The notes under the pieces: model-generated
Seen by the model: only the letters and a program-made list of their open reading frames with translations
Told to the model about the DNA's origin: nothing
Database searches by the model: none
Shown here: one piece after another, positions 37,045 to 51,650 of the stretch
How the letters are laid out: every line of letters begins with the position of its first letter
Position numbering within the stretch: the stretch's first letter is position 1
Assembly (NCBI RefSeq): GCF_014805685.1
Contig: NC_060896.1
Coordinates: 10,442,889-10,506,888 of the forward strand
Length of the DNA stretch: 64,000 bases
Reading direction: 5' to 3'
Origin: Silurus meridionalis
Lineage: Eukaryota; Chordata; Actinopteri; Siluriformes; Siluridae
Made by a program: the position numbers and the translations under genes

Positions 37045-37330
37045 TTTATTCATTATTCATTTATTTATTTATTTTCAGCAACCACTTTATACTGGTCACA
37101 AGCAGGAATGGGATGTCAGCCAATCACATGGCACCACACACATTTACACACTGGTTCACAATTAGGGAAAATTTCAAGTCAATCGACATCCTGGCACATT
37201 TTTTTTGGAAGGTGGAAGGAAATTGGAGGTCCCTTATTAAACTTATACAGATATAAGAAAAGGGGAAAACTCTATACAAACTGAACATGAACTCAGGATC
37301 GTAGTTACCATGAGATGGCATTGCAACCCT
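37045..37330 (+). repeat. Dispersed fish repeat, the best-preserved copy here
   Basis: Ordered phrases: ttattttcagcaaccacttt, atactggtcacaagcag, gggatgtcagccaatcacat, acatttacacactggttcac, tttggaaggtggaaggaaat, gaaaactctatacaaactga, atgaactcaggatcgtagtt. They match a repeat found at high copy number in teleosts, and partial copies occur at 15460, 26950, 30590 and 54230 in this window. The class is not certain. The 140-codon frame across it is incidental. Confidence 0.6.
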
Positions 37331-38574
37331 CTGTATTACCAGTGGGCTTTATTTATTCGTTTATTATATAGTTTGTCGAGCTAAATTTGAAGGGAGACTA
37401 CGGTACATCTAGCCTTTCAGTTATGAAACCATGACGAGTTAAATTTAAAAGCTAAAATGCTGTAAGCTTTCAAGTTACTTAGATATAATATTACGTTCCC
37501 AACCCCCAATATGACTTCTTTCAGTGTTATATTTTGCAATTAAAGTTAAAACAGAACTAGAATTATCCCTAAAATTGCAGTTATAAGAAATTATCTATGC
37601 CAAAATCCCCTGTGTCCCAACAAATTGTCAAGTCACCTCTAATGAGATATCAGCATTCAAAGTTAATATATAATTAAAAACTAAATGATTAGTGCCACTC
37701 CTGTTTGCCTGTGTCTGGACAAATCCCAGCAAAAACAAATTAATTTGAAGACACAGGATGACCAAATAAATCACAGCAAGTCAATCAGAAAGGCAGTTTT
37801 CTTCCTCAGAGGCCAGTGGTGTGTTGTCCATCACTGTCCAGTTTCTGATTCTGCCAGATGGACTGCCTCTGTGATTTCTCACATGACGCTTATAATTGAT
37901 TGATTGATTGATTGACCGGAGCTTTCCACATAGAAGGGATGATTTCTGCACTCTCTTCACACAGCTGTCCACAAAGCAAAGATGAACTGATGTCCAAAGG
38001 ATATAGAAGGGGTGTCTTAAATTTAGTCATATTTCATACACATCCCTGCACCCACATGAGAAAGGCCACAAGCATAGAGATGAAAGATTTGTGCATAACA
38101 GCCATTTAGAAGAAATAAAAGGGAAAGGTTATGATGCACAATGGCCCCCTCAGGTCACCATCATCCATTCTCAGAGCTCCAGTCAGATTTCCTCTCTTTT
38201 CTCAGCATATAAAATATGAAGCTTGGATTTGTTGTAATTGCCTTAGGAATTGTTCTCACAAGACAATGTGCCTGAATTTCTATTTAGCAGTGGATTAAAC
38301 CAGAAGTGGCTCTGGTCTGTTTTAGACTGATCAGTTGTGAAGGAGAAAATAACTTAAATTACTTAGTTCAAAGGATAAGAAATTATATGTCGAAGAAAAT
38401 CTCAAAAATGAAAATTGCAAGCTCTGTTCTTGAACATACAAATTGAACGTAAGTATCTAAGTAGATTTATCACATGGTTTATACCTCTGGAAACTGTTAA
38501 AGTTTCACATAATTCTTTAAGGTATAAGTATAAATATAAGTATAAGTTACTTCTTTAAATATTCTGTAAAATTC
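37331..38574. other. No gene seen; short (TTGA)n tract
   Basis: A short tetranucleotide run (ttgattgattgattgattga) lies at about 37896-37915. No supported coding sequence. Confidence 0.5.
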
Positions 38575-38583
38575 TTATCTACT

Positions 38584-38686
38584 CTTCTTCTTCCTTCGGC
38601 TGTTCCCATTAGGGGTCGCCACAGCGGATCATCCGTCTCCATACCCCCCTGTCCTCTACATCTGCCTCTTATAAACCAAATTAGTT
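38584..38686 (-). mobile_element. Strongly 5'-truncated RTE-like LINE copy with 9-bp target-site duplication
   Basis: The plus strand reads tcttcttcttccttcggctg, then ccattaggggtcgccacagc, ggatcatccgtctccatacc and tgtcctctacatctgcctct. This is the complement of the last ~90 bp and (GAA)n tail of the LINE at 44307-45120. It is flanked by TTATCTACT at 38575-38583 and 38687-38695, so it is an independent insertion of just the LINE 3' end. Confidence 0.8.
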
Positions 38687-38695
38687 TTATCTACT

Positions 38696-41947
<3,252 letters not shown>

Positions 41948-41997
41948 GGTAAGGTAAGGTAAGGTAAGGTAAGGTAAGGTAAGGTAAGGTAAGGTAA
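41948..41997. repeat. (GGTAA)10 pentanucleotide microsatellite
   Basis: Ten perfect GGTAA copies. Every unit junction reads AAG|GTAAG, a near-perfect vertebrate 5' splice-site sequence on the plus strand. Confidence 0.95.
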
Positions 41998-42259
41998 TGA
42001 CTAAAACTATTTAAGTAAAAAGTGTCCATCTAGCAAAATAACCTGTGGTAAATGTATCTTTCCATCCATTAAATTATAACTTTCGGACCCAGAAAAAGTG
42101 CATAAACTCCAAACAAGCACATTTGAAACATTATTTTAAACCTAGATTCAAGAATGGGTAGTTGGAACAGATGCCTTTGTAGCCAGAGAGCTACAAAATA
42201 TGTTCTGATTGGCAAAACTATATAGGCTCAGATAAATTATACTGATAACTATTAAACTG

Positions 42260-42395
42260 GTTACGCTGGATGCCCTTACTAAAGCAACCCTCCCCATTTA
42301 TCCGGGCTTGGGACCGGCACTAAGGCTTGTGCAACCCTATTGGCTGGGGTTGATTCCCTGACCGGGGATCGAACCCGGGCCTCAGCAGTGAGAGC
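42260..42395 (-). mobile_element. 5'-truncated tRNA-Glu-type SINE
   Basis: Read on the minus strand it starts inside the tRNA-like head with gctctcactgctgaggcc, then the B box GGTTCGATCC (42366-42375 complement), cggtcagggaatcaacccca, and a body ending gataaatggggagggttg then agtaagggcatccagcgtaa. Head and body match the complete SINE at 61780-61978. The A box and the LINE-like tail are missing. Confidence 0.8.
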
Positions 42396-44289
42396 TAAAC
42401 ATGCTTATTAGCTTTGATAAATTAGTCTGCCCTGCATCAAATAAACCCTTATTTAAAAGGGACTTCTCTGGGCCTTTAGCATATTTTACTGAGCAACATG
42501 TTATATTATATTTATTTAAGTATCAGTCAATCAATACAGAATAAAGAGACCAGACATACACAAACACACAATGACCATTTCGAACAGGCAGCTTATTGTC
42601 ATTTTTCTTTTAGCAATTCAAATGGTTCCCCAATGGGGTAGCAGGCTAGATCTGTGTGCAATCAGCACAAATGTTTTTTTTTTCCTCTTCCTACTTGCTG
42701 CTTATGGTGCTATCGCAATAAATGCTTTCAATCATCAAAGTGCTTTTCAATATAAATATGCTGGATTTTTTTTAACCACTCCTTGTCCTTGTTTAAGCAT
42801 CATTTCTCAGCAAAAGAATCGCTGTTAGATGAAATCTGGGCCAACCCAAGTTGTTTACATAAACGGCCTACCTTCCCGTTTCTGTAATCTCTCTTCTTCT
42901 TTTTATAAACTATAAATGAAAAATATCTCCTTTGGACAATAAGCTGACAATTCAAACAGACTAAAAATGCATATATAGCCTACATAAAATCAAACACTAT
43001 TCATGCTTAAATCTGTACATCATCCATGCCTTATAAAATACACCTTAATTGTTTCTTTTTAAGCGAGCTGTCACTATCACACAACAGCTACCAACCAGTG
43101 AGGGTGAAGACCAACACATGCTTCCTCAGAGACATGTCAAGCCAACCAACTACATCTTGTTTGAACAGCTTTTTGAGTAGAGGACAGCATTCTAATCGTT
43201 TCTGCATACCCTGACCTTACGGACTCCCACAACTGACTTAGTGTCACACTAACTGACAAAGAGCACAACCAATTGTCCTTCCGTCAAAATCCGGATCCAC
43301 TAACAATAGGTCAATCGCTTTCCTGTTGCACCATTCAAGAGCCTGTCTACCTCTCTGAAGCATTTCAGTGAAAATTAATTCTCACAGATAACAAATAAAG
43401 TGTGCACGGTGTGTGTGCATACCATTTATGTACAGTAAATTCTTCAGCCTTAAAAAAAAGAACATAAATAGGAAAATTAATTTCTTTTTAAGCACGTTTA
43501 CCCTGTCTAAATATATAAATACACAAGACTATTTAATCTCTCAGCTTTTTATCTTGGTGTTGTTTTTTTACACAGCTATTATTCATTACTTCCTTATGGG
43601 TCTGATTAATGAATGTGGATTTCTTGGTAGGAAAGAAGATGAATTACAAAGAGGGCAGTTGAGTGTATCCCTTGGCGCTTTCAGTGTTAGTCCTGGACAG
43701 ATCCCATTACTAATTGTTGTAATTAGTTCTTTTTTTGTTTCGTTTTGTTTTAAGCTGAACGCCCCCTTGAGTCAAAACCAGGTCATTTCATAGACCATTT
43801 CAGCTTCAGTCTTTAAATTTACCTGTAATATTCATTTAGATCTATTGCTTGTTACTGACTTCTCATATAACATGAAAGGAAATATAATTTATAATATTTG
43901 GCTAGCCCTACTCCCTATGCCCTGATGGTTTACAGAGAGGAGAACATTTATTTATATTTATTAGGCAAATGCTGTTCAATTGAATTCAGAGTTATTTGCA
44001 TTTCGTGCTATTCGACATTGTAAGAAAACAGTTTAGAGAAATTTAAATCCACAGTCGGTATGTTAGAGTTGAGGGTAGCAAGGAATAACTCTCTGAGACT
44101 ACATAAGAAATAGATCTTCAGAGGAACCAGACCCTAAATGAAACCCATCTTTATCTGTGGTAAATGATTTATTTTATATAACTGTATTTTTTGTAAAGAA
44201 AGTCACAGCAAAGTGTGTTAAAACAAACTTTAATTTGAAGCAGGAGCAGTGAATCAAAGACAAACACTTCAGTGTGGGACTATTCAGTG
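42396..44289. other. No gene seen
   Basis: AT-rich unique DNA; frames at 43413-43793 and 42571-42828 lack motifs and splice support. Confidence 0.5.
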
Positions 44290-44306
44290 CTTTATAGGTC
44301 AGTAAT

Positions 44307-44373
44307 CTTCTCTTCTTCTTCTTCTTCTTCTTCTTCTTCTTCTTCTTCTTCTTCTTCTTCTTCTTCTTCTTCT
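44307..44373. repeat. (TTC)n microsatellite, the 3' tail of the adjoining LINE
   Basis: About 22 TTC units. It lies inside the target-site duplication and directly adjoins the LINE 3' end, so it arrived with the LINE rather than pre-existing. Confidence 0.9.
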
Positions 44374-45120
44374 CTTCTTTTCTTCTTCTTTTGGCTTCTC
44401 CCATCAAGGGTCACCACAGTGGATCATCCGTCTCCATACCCCCTGTCCTCTACATCTGCCTCTTTCAAACCAACTACCTGCATGTCTTCCCTCACCACAT
44501 CCATAAACCTCCTCCTTGGTCTTCCTCTTTTTCTCCTTCCTGTTGGCTCCATCCTCAGCATTCTCTTACCAATATACCCCATGTCCCTCTCATGCACATG
44601 TCCAAACCATCTCAATCTCGCCTCTCTTACCTTTTTTTCAAAACATCCTACATGCTTTGTCCCTCTAATAAACTAATTTCTAATCCTGTCCATTGTCGTC
44701 ACTCCCAACGAAAACCTCAACATCTTCAGCTCTGCTACCTCCAGCTCCACCTCCTGTCTTTTACTCAATGCCACTGTCTCTAAACCATCCAACATCACAG
44801 GTCTCACCACAGTCCTATAAACTTTCCCTTTCACTCTTGCAGATACCCTTTTATCACAAATCATTCCTGCCACCCTTCTCCACCCACTCCACCCTGCCTG
44901 CACTCTTTTCTTTACTTCTCTAACACACTCTCCATTACCTTGCACTGTTCACCCCAGGTACCTGAACTCCTCCACCTTCTCCACCTCTTCCATCGCTTCC
45001 ACTACTCTTTCCCATAACTTCATGGTGTGACTGATCAACTTAATTCCCCTGTAGTTACTGCACGTCTGCACCTTCTCCATTCCTCAGGCATCTTCTCACC
45101 TTCAACAAAATCTTGTTGAA
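44307..45120 (-). mobile_element. RTE-like LINE copy, internally deleted, with 17-bp target-site duplication
   Basis: The insertion is bounded by identical CTTTATAGGTCAGTAAT at 44290-44306 and 45121-45137. On the minus strand it encodes pieces of a non-LTR retrotransposon polyprotein: NYRGIKLISHTMKLWERVVE (start of the reverse transcriptase palm, about 45060-45000), then directly MEEVEKVEEFRYLG, REVKKRVQAGWSGWR, VYRTVVRPVMLDGLETVAL, and the C-terminal MRWFGHVHERDMGYIGKRML and GRRKRGRPRRRFMDVVREDM. The family remembered here carries several hundred residues, including the F/Y-A-D-D motif, between the first two pieces. They are absent, so the copy is internally deleted as well as 5'-truncated. 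Stops and frameshifts further break it. It ends in a (GAA)n tail, which is the TTC microsatellite on the plus strand. Confidence 0.85.
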
Positions 45121-45361
45121 CTTTATAGGTCAGTAATAATATTTCATAATGTCAAATTACACTGGGAGCAAACCTATATTGGATTTGGATCCATATTGGA
45201 TAAACTGGAGTTTGTTCATGCCATGCCTATACTGGAACATCCAGACAGCATGCCATTAAAATAAACATAAGACGTTTTTTTTTTTTTGCATAATGTGTTT
45301 TATATGTAACATCACTGGATGGATGTCTGCTGTATCGCCTTGGCTATGCTTGCCAAAGACC

Positions 45362-45364
<3 letters not shown>

Positions 45365-45415
<51 letters not shown>
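45365..45415. repeat. (GT)n microsatellite
   Basis: Uninterrupted GT tract of about 25 units. Confidence 0.95.
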
Positions 45416-45416
<1 letters not shown>

Positions 45417-46485
45417 TATACAGTGTATATACCCTATGTACCCTATACACTAAAGTTTATCTAGGTAAAGTCTTCTCTAACCAGCCCTCTTTCAATTGGC
45501 TTCTCAGCAGGTACCTGAGAACAGCAAACCTGTCTGACATCTGAAGTGAAGGGTAAGCCTTAGTGCTAGCTTTAGCTCCATGATTATGCCTCTGAGTTGT
45601 CACTTATTCATCACACTGGGAGGTGTGAGGCTGTTCTCACCTTTTTTTGCTACCACACAAAGGCACAAAGGCTACACAGTTACAGAATGATTTCAGCATT
45701 ATTAAAAATATTACCGGTAAAATTCAGAGATATAGTGCCATTGTGTTGACCTATTTAAGACATTTTTAAGTAACTTTTTAAACAAGTCTTTTTTGATTTG
45801 TAATTTTGATTGACTATGCAACTTCCAGCATGGCATCTTTTTCAGTTATTTTCTTTCAAATGTAACTAGGCTAATGTAACTATGTTACTAGCAAACGGTT
45901 TCTATGCTAAAGAGTTCCAGTTTAGGTGAAGCTAACACAGTCCTTTAATGACAGGCTTCCATATATTCTGCACAGTCTATGGGTGAAAGTCAGATTTGCC
46001 CCCACTTCATTGGGACATTTACTTAAATAGTGAGGAAATAGCATTTTTCTTCTATATCAATGTAGATCTTAACAAAATACTATGATAGAAACATGATAAA
46101 AACCTTTACTAAAACCTTTATCTGTTCAAACTCTTTGTTTTTAAGTGAAATGTAAGACAGCACGAGTTACAAGATGCAGGTCACTCTATCCTAGACACAA
46201 ACCAACAACAGTTTTTCTATTTGCATACATAGGCTCATAGATTGGCTAGTGTCACTATGTTTGAAAGGGGAGAAAAAGTACCCAGGACAACTGGGCAAAC
46301 ATTTCTCTTGCCAGTAACATATTATATTATACACCATTTTTAAACAAAAACATCATGAAGGCTGATAGGGATTATCTACAAAACAGAAGCAAAAATGACA
46401 CTCAGAATCTAAAGGAAAGGACTGTGCCAACTGTGCCCAAGATTTTACCAGCCAGTGTTCAGGTAAAACAGTACAGTATGTAAAA

Positions 46486-46520
<35 letters not shown>

Positions 46521-46883
46521 ATGTGATAAATCTACTGATATAACTACTCTGCTGACATGCTAAGCATCGACATTGCTTTATTTAAGTTTCAATAGTATAT
46601 ATTTTTTTAATGTAGAAAATGTTAAATTACATTTTCTTTGAAATTAATAAAATTGTATCTTTACTTTTGTCTCAAACTCTTTTAGTTTGAGAGAAAACTG
46701 GCTTTTAATTCAAAGTAACACCACAACTGAATTATTCATGACAAAGCAAAACTGCAGTCAGACAACTTTAAATCATATAATTGTTAAAAATTTGTAAATA
46801 ATGTTCACATGTGTAGTTAAACAGAGTGTATATGCGAGCTGTATATCTGAGGTCCAGTATCTTGTGCTAGAGAGCAGTCAGAA
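45416..46883. other. No gene seen; (AAAT)n near 46483-46522
   Basis: AT-rich unique DNA; the tetranucleotide tract has about ten units. Confidence 0.5.
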
Positions 46884-46973
<90 letters not shown>

Positions 46974-46992
46974 TGTGGGTGGGTGGGTGGGT
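46884..46992. repeat. (GT)n microsatellite ending in GGGT repeats
   Basis: Long GT tract with one GC interruption near 46911, passing into gggtgtgtgggtgggtgggt. Five GGG runs lie between 46969 and 46991 with loops of 1-5 nt, so the plus strand can form a G-quadruplex. Confidence 0.95.
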
Positions 46993-47224
46993 GTTGTAAA
47001 TTACATGGAGGGCCTGTTCTGTTTCACCCCTGCAGATGCGACACTGGGACTTCTATTTGTAGGTAAGTACAAATAAAACCATAGACGAATGAGGCCATGC
47101 TGAGCCCCTGACACCAAACTCTGAAAAGGCGAATCATCATCAAAGGATCAACATCACTTCCAACTTCACTTGGTTCTAATATTCCCCCCAACATGCATCC
47201 TCTTACTTTAAGGCTCATCTCTCC

Positions 47225-47279
<55 letters not shown>
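47225..47279. repeat. Compound (CT)n-(CA)n microsatellite
   Basis: CT run of about seven units passing into about 20 CA units. Confidence 0.95.
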
Positions 47280-47281
<2 letters not shown>

Positions 47282-49980
47282 GCGTAAAGGCATGCATGCA
47301 GAGACCTTGGACTTGCTAAAGGATTGCTAAGAAAGCAATTTCTTTATTGATACAAGTACTGTTGAGCACGCCATATCACTGTTTAAAGCAGTAATCAAAG
47401 TTCTTTGTTCCCTTTTTCTCACTCTCATTCTTTTTCTTTTTCTGTAGATTAAGAACAACCCCTTTTGTGATAGAGCCCTGTATGTTTTGCTCCAGCCCTG
47501 TCAACCTTCTGTGATGTCTGCCTATGCCAGAAGGGGAGAAAAAATACAAAATCTGTGAGTAGCACTCCAAAATACCTCCCTGCTCACCAATCCCCACCAT
47601 CCCTATGCCCCCAGCAGATGCCTATCAGTCTACATCAGACGCACTGTGCATTAAAACCTCCCCACAATTCATTTCACTTTTTATTACTGCCAGAAAAGAA
47701 CTGCCGCCACATGAATTTATAGTGTTTATTCAAATACGGGCAAATGCAGCCTGAATTACGGCCGTCCATGAAAATATCATTTACTGCTAATCTCCTTTCC
47801 CTCTTCCATCATATATATTTGATGATTGGATGTATGTGTCCTTTCATTTTGGATTCCAGGTGCCAGGGGGTTAGGAATGCACCACACAGACTTACTGGAT
47901 TTGAAGGAGATGCTAAAAGCAATGCAGACAATACACAATGCCATACACATCCTCATGCAGTGCTCTGAGGGAGCTGGGCATGTACGTGGGCACGTCTTAT
48001 CAATTTGTTGACAGCTGTAGTGTAAATTGCCTGTGCAGCATGATTGCAAAGTTAAATTTGGACTGTTACCAGAAAAAAAAAATGCTTAAGGGATTAAAAA
48101 AAAAAGTTAAGGTATAGATACATTTTACATTAATTTTTGGTATTAAGCAATGCAATTTTAAATATGTATTTATGATATGTTAAATCTATTTCAATCGATT
48201 TTATTTAGTAGCTTGCAATTCAACCATCAACTGATTAAAAGCATAAGCCTAGTTTATAAATAGTGAGTATCTCTACACACACATTTGGTAGGGGATAAAG
48301 TAATTACTACAGAATACTGATCTATTAATCACACTGATGTAGTGTGAATTGAAATACATAAACATAAATAAATTATATTTTGTGTGCGAGACTGACAATA
48401 ATGCAAGGTGAAATTTATATTACGGTGTTTATTTCAATGCTAGGGTTTTTATAGGAACAGCAAGTTAGGTTATAAGTGTAATAAAACACCACCAAACATG
48501 CTGTTATTTAAAAATATAACCTAAGTAACTTGGTAAATAATAAAAAAAAGAAACACCACACTTATACCAGCATGCCCGATGCTTACTTCAATATAATTAA
48601 ACCTAACTTTAGTGAGCACACTCTAAACGCACCGAGCCTACATGAAGTATGAATAGCACTGGCTGACAGATTGATAAAAAAAAGGACGCTGTTACAGTAA
48701 TTTCTCTATATTTGTCTTTATACAGACCTCAGAGAGACGATAATGTGGCACTTGGTGGAAGTGTAAAAAGCCAGACTTCATGCTGTGACTCCTTTCCGCT
48801 GCATTGAAAAGAAGCAGACATCAATACGATAACTTGAAAAAAGGTTTGTAGAAATGGAAAGGTAATAAATAGGTAATGGATAATAGAGTTCAAGAAATCG
48901 CAGGGCATGAACCTGGTACATGGTACATGCACCAAAGGCATCACTGGGATCTTTATTACAGACATTTAAAAGTTTCTAATAGCAGAAGAAACATTAAGGG
49001 CGAAAAAAACCCCTTGAAATTGTTTTTCCAACTTTGAAAATGTAAAACCAATGTGACTTACATTACAGTTCAGATTAATGTTGTATCCCAGAAAATGCTT
49101 TCACCTTTTTATTAAACATGTTTAGGTGATGCCCTGAAAGGCCAAATGCTGGTTTTGATTAAGACCACTAAAAATACAGTAAAGCATGTTTAATTTAAAA
49201 TTTTATGGCTCTCTAAAAAATTTACTATAAGTTCACAGGATGTAAATATTCAAATTCTATCCTCTAAAAGCAACATCTGTCGGTAAACTAAAGCATTTTA
49301 GAGTTTAATATACTATATACATTTTAGCATATTTCAGCATGGGCTACTTTGTTGAAATAGTTGAGTTTGCACAAATGTATAGGATGGAATATAAACCCTT
49401 TTTTACAGCACAATCTGACAGAAAGGGTGTTAAACAAGACAAGGGAATTATTTTAAGAAGCAATACAGCTTTCTGCATGACTGGAACTTTCCTACCTTAA
49501 GATGTGTAATTACAATTTATAAAGAAGAGCTTCAGTCTAGAAGTATCTCTGCATTCATACTATTTATACTATTTATGCATTCAAAATGTTATTATTGCAA
49601 GTCATAATCTAATTTAAAGATTGCCTAAGATGGATCTATATGTTTAATAATGTAAAAAATTAAATTTTTGTGGCTGTGATACAGATATTTATATTGTAGG
49701 TTCATTTATAAATGGGATTAAAGCAAATTTTCAAATATGAAATTTCAGATAGTTTGGTGAAGTAAACAAGAAAACTACATCACATTCAATTCATATAGAA
49801 TTGTCTTTACATTGATTTACATCCACAATTTCATGACAATGAACCTGCTCATGCAGTCAAGTCAATATTTAAACACACACTGCTTTCGATATGAAGCCAA
49901 AATAGTTTTTGACGTCAGTGCCAGGGTCATAAGTTAGTGTGTGTGTGAAAAATGTAATTATTGAAGAATGTCTCTAGGTT
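47280..49980. other. No gene firmly supported; weak exon candidate at 47860-48011
   Basis: A pyrimidine-rich acceptor (tcctttcattttggattccag ending 47859) opens a frame encoding a helix-like segment, LLDLKEMLKAMQTIHNAIHI, ending at a TGA at 48009-48011. The family is not recognised and no upstream exon is seen. The remaining DNA is AT-rich with short A runs. Confidence 0.3.
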
Positions 49981-50175
49981 ATGTATATAACCCTAGTTCC
50001 CCGAGTGAACAAGATGCTGCGTCGCAACGCTTTGCATTGTCCACGCCTTGCGTTGTCAACTCTCTGAACCATGTGTGAAATATGGCCAATAGGCATGTCG
50101 TGACGTCATCGGTAGGCGACGTCGCGACAACCAGGAGCTACAAAATGGCTGTGCGATGGTAGCAACATTAGCTTA
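49981..50175. repeat. DIRS inverted terminal repeat (3' end of the element)
   Basis: Begins atgtatataaccctagttcc. It shares with the complement of 51651-51840 the blocks tcgcaacgcttt, gtgtgaaat, ggccaataggca (ggccagtaggca in the other), agctacaaaatgg and acattagctt. The two arms have diverged by substitutions and small indels. Confidence 0.85.
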
Positions 50176-50228
50176 TGCAAAAGAGAGAAGGTAAGCGCAG
50201 CAGGAATGCAGGGAGTGTGGCCCGGGGA

Positions 50229-50268
50229 CGCAGCGTCTTGTTTCCTCGGGGAACTAGGGTTACATACG
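50229..50268. repeat. DIRS internal complementary region
   Basis: Complement reads cgtatgtaaccctagttccc then cgaggaaacaagacgctgcg, nearly identical to the outer end at 49983-50024 and therefore inverted relative to it. Position immediately beside the 3' terminal repeat is where DIRS-family elements carry this segment. Confidence 0.8.
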
Positions 50269-50289
50269 CAACGCTTTGGGAATGAGTGT

Positions 50290-51199
50290 CCAATCATGCC
50301 ACACTGACCAGACCCTGCCTAGTGTGTGAGAGACTAGCCCACAGCGTCGCAGATGTCCTGGAGTATGACTCCAGCGGACCAGGCTGTAGAGGCCGCCATA
50401 CTCCGAGTGGAGTAAGCTTGACCCCGAGCAGAGCGGGGAGACCAGAGGACTCATAAGATGATGAGACAGCATCCACTATCCACCTGCTGAGAGTCTGCTT
50501 ATTGGCAGGGAATCTCTTCCTGTTAGGGCCATAGCAGACAAACAGCTGCTCAGACCTCCTCCACGGACTTGTCCTGTGGAGACAAATGTCCAGTGCTCGC
50601 AGACACAGCCGGTTCTGTTTCTCCTGGTTGGGGGCTAGGAATGGAGGAGGGCAGAATGCCTGCAGCATGACAGGTCATGAGGGAGCCGTAGGCACCTTAG
50701 GTACATACCAAGGCCAAGGACAGAGCCTGCGGGTCCCCGACACACTTCAGGGAGGAAATCGCCATGACCTTTACAGACAGGTACCTAAGGGCCAGTTCAG
50801 TTAGGGGCTCGAAGGGGGGCTCAGATAGAGCTGCCAACACAATGGCCAAGACAGGCATACTGGATCACGTCCCGGGCCTCAGCCTCCGTTCGCCACGGAG
50901 GAAATGTGTCACCAGAGGGTGCATACCCAGCAACTACCCCGCAGGTGGGGTAATACAAGCCGCAATAGCAGACACATTAACCTTCAGGGTTGAAGGAGTC
51001 AACCCTGTGGCAAACTGTTCCTGCAAGAACTCCAGAACTGAACCAACCGGGCAGTTAATTTGGTCTAACACACCACGTAGAGAACAGACACCACCTGCCG
51101 GCATAGGACCTCCTCATGGAGGGAGCTCTGGAATGGAGGATGGTCTCCACTAACACAGCAGAGAGACCATCTGCTACAAACTGTGCCCCCTCAGGGGCC
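50290..51199 (-). pseudogene. Tyrosine recombinase (DIRS YR) pseudogene
   Basis: Minus-strand frames, in order: VETILHSRAPSMRRSYAGRW (N-terminal SAM-like core-binding region), VGSVLEFLQEQFATGLTPST and KVNVSAIAA, HPLVTHFLRG, EPPFEPLTEL, VLQAFCPPPF-like LQAFCPPPF, WRRSEQLFVCYGPNRKRFP, KQTLSRWIVDAVSSSYESSG. These match fish DIRS recombinases in order and spacing. Damage is visible: the first catalytic Arg site reads LKCVGD where the family has LKRVGD (about 50738-50750); a one-base deletion near 50415 shifts the frame; the H-x-x-R box reads Y-S-T-R (50403-50414); stops interrupt at least three frames. The nucleophile tyrosine region is not recognisable. No active integrase can be made. Confidence 0.85.
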
Positions 51200-51399
51200 A
51201 CAGCCATAGCCTCCACAACTCTGGGCGGGGGTGAACCAGGGCTTCCCCCCACACCTGTGAGAGGAGAGCCCTCCTGTATCTCCTCTGAAGGACATCTTCC
51301 CAAGAGAGCAGGCGCTCGACCCTGCAGGAGAGGCCCGGAGAGGACTCATCCGACTTAATGCCTTCTGCCAGATCAGCCTGCGAGCGCCACGACAGCTGC

Positions 51400-51625
51400 C
51401 GCTGCTTTGCCTCGGCAAGAGCAGGACTGGAGTCACGAGGGAGAGCAATCTCCTCGAAGAGTGCTCTTTGGGAGCAAAGCGTGCGCATGGCCATGCGGCT
51501 ACAATGCGAACAATCGACTCCCTTGAGAGCTGATTAAAAATGCTCCACTCCATCCTTCCCCGTAATGAAACGGAGACACAGATGAAGACACAGACGATAT
51601 TTTTTTATGTTAGTCATGCTTGCAC
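51400..51625 (-). pseudogene. DIRS gag-like remnant
   Basis: A frame starting near 51617 on the minus strand encodes MTNIKKYRLCLHLCLRF. It resembles the short Cys-containing gag start of fish DIRS elements as I remember it, and lies directly inside the 5' terminal repeat where gag belongs. Frames change twice before 51400 and no intact gag follows. Confidence 0.45.
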
Positions 51626-51650
51626 AGCAATCACACACAAACCTGAACAA

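Noticed and set aside
41948..41997. Interstitial telomere repeat
   Set aside because: GGTAA is not a rotation or complement of TTAGGG or TTAGG.
44174..44407. Poly-lysine and poly-serine open frames
   Set aside because: Translations of the (TTC)n tail of the LINE.
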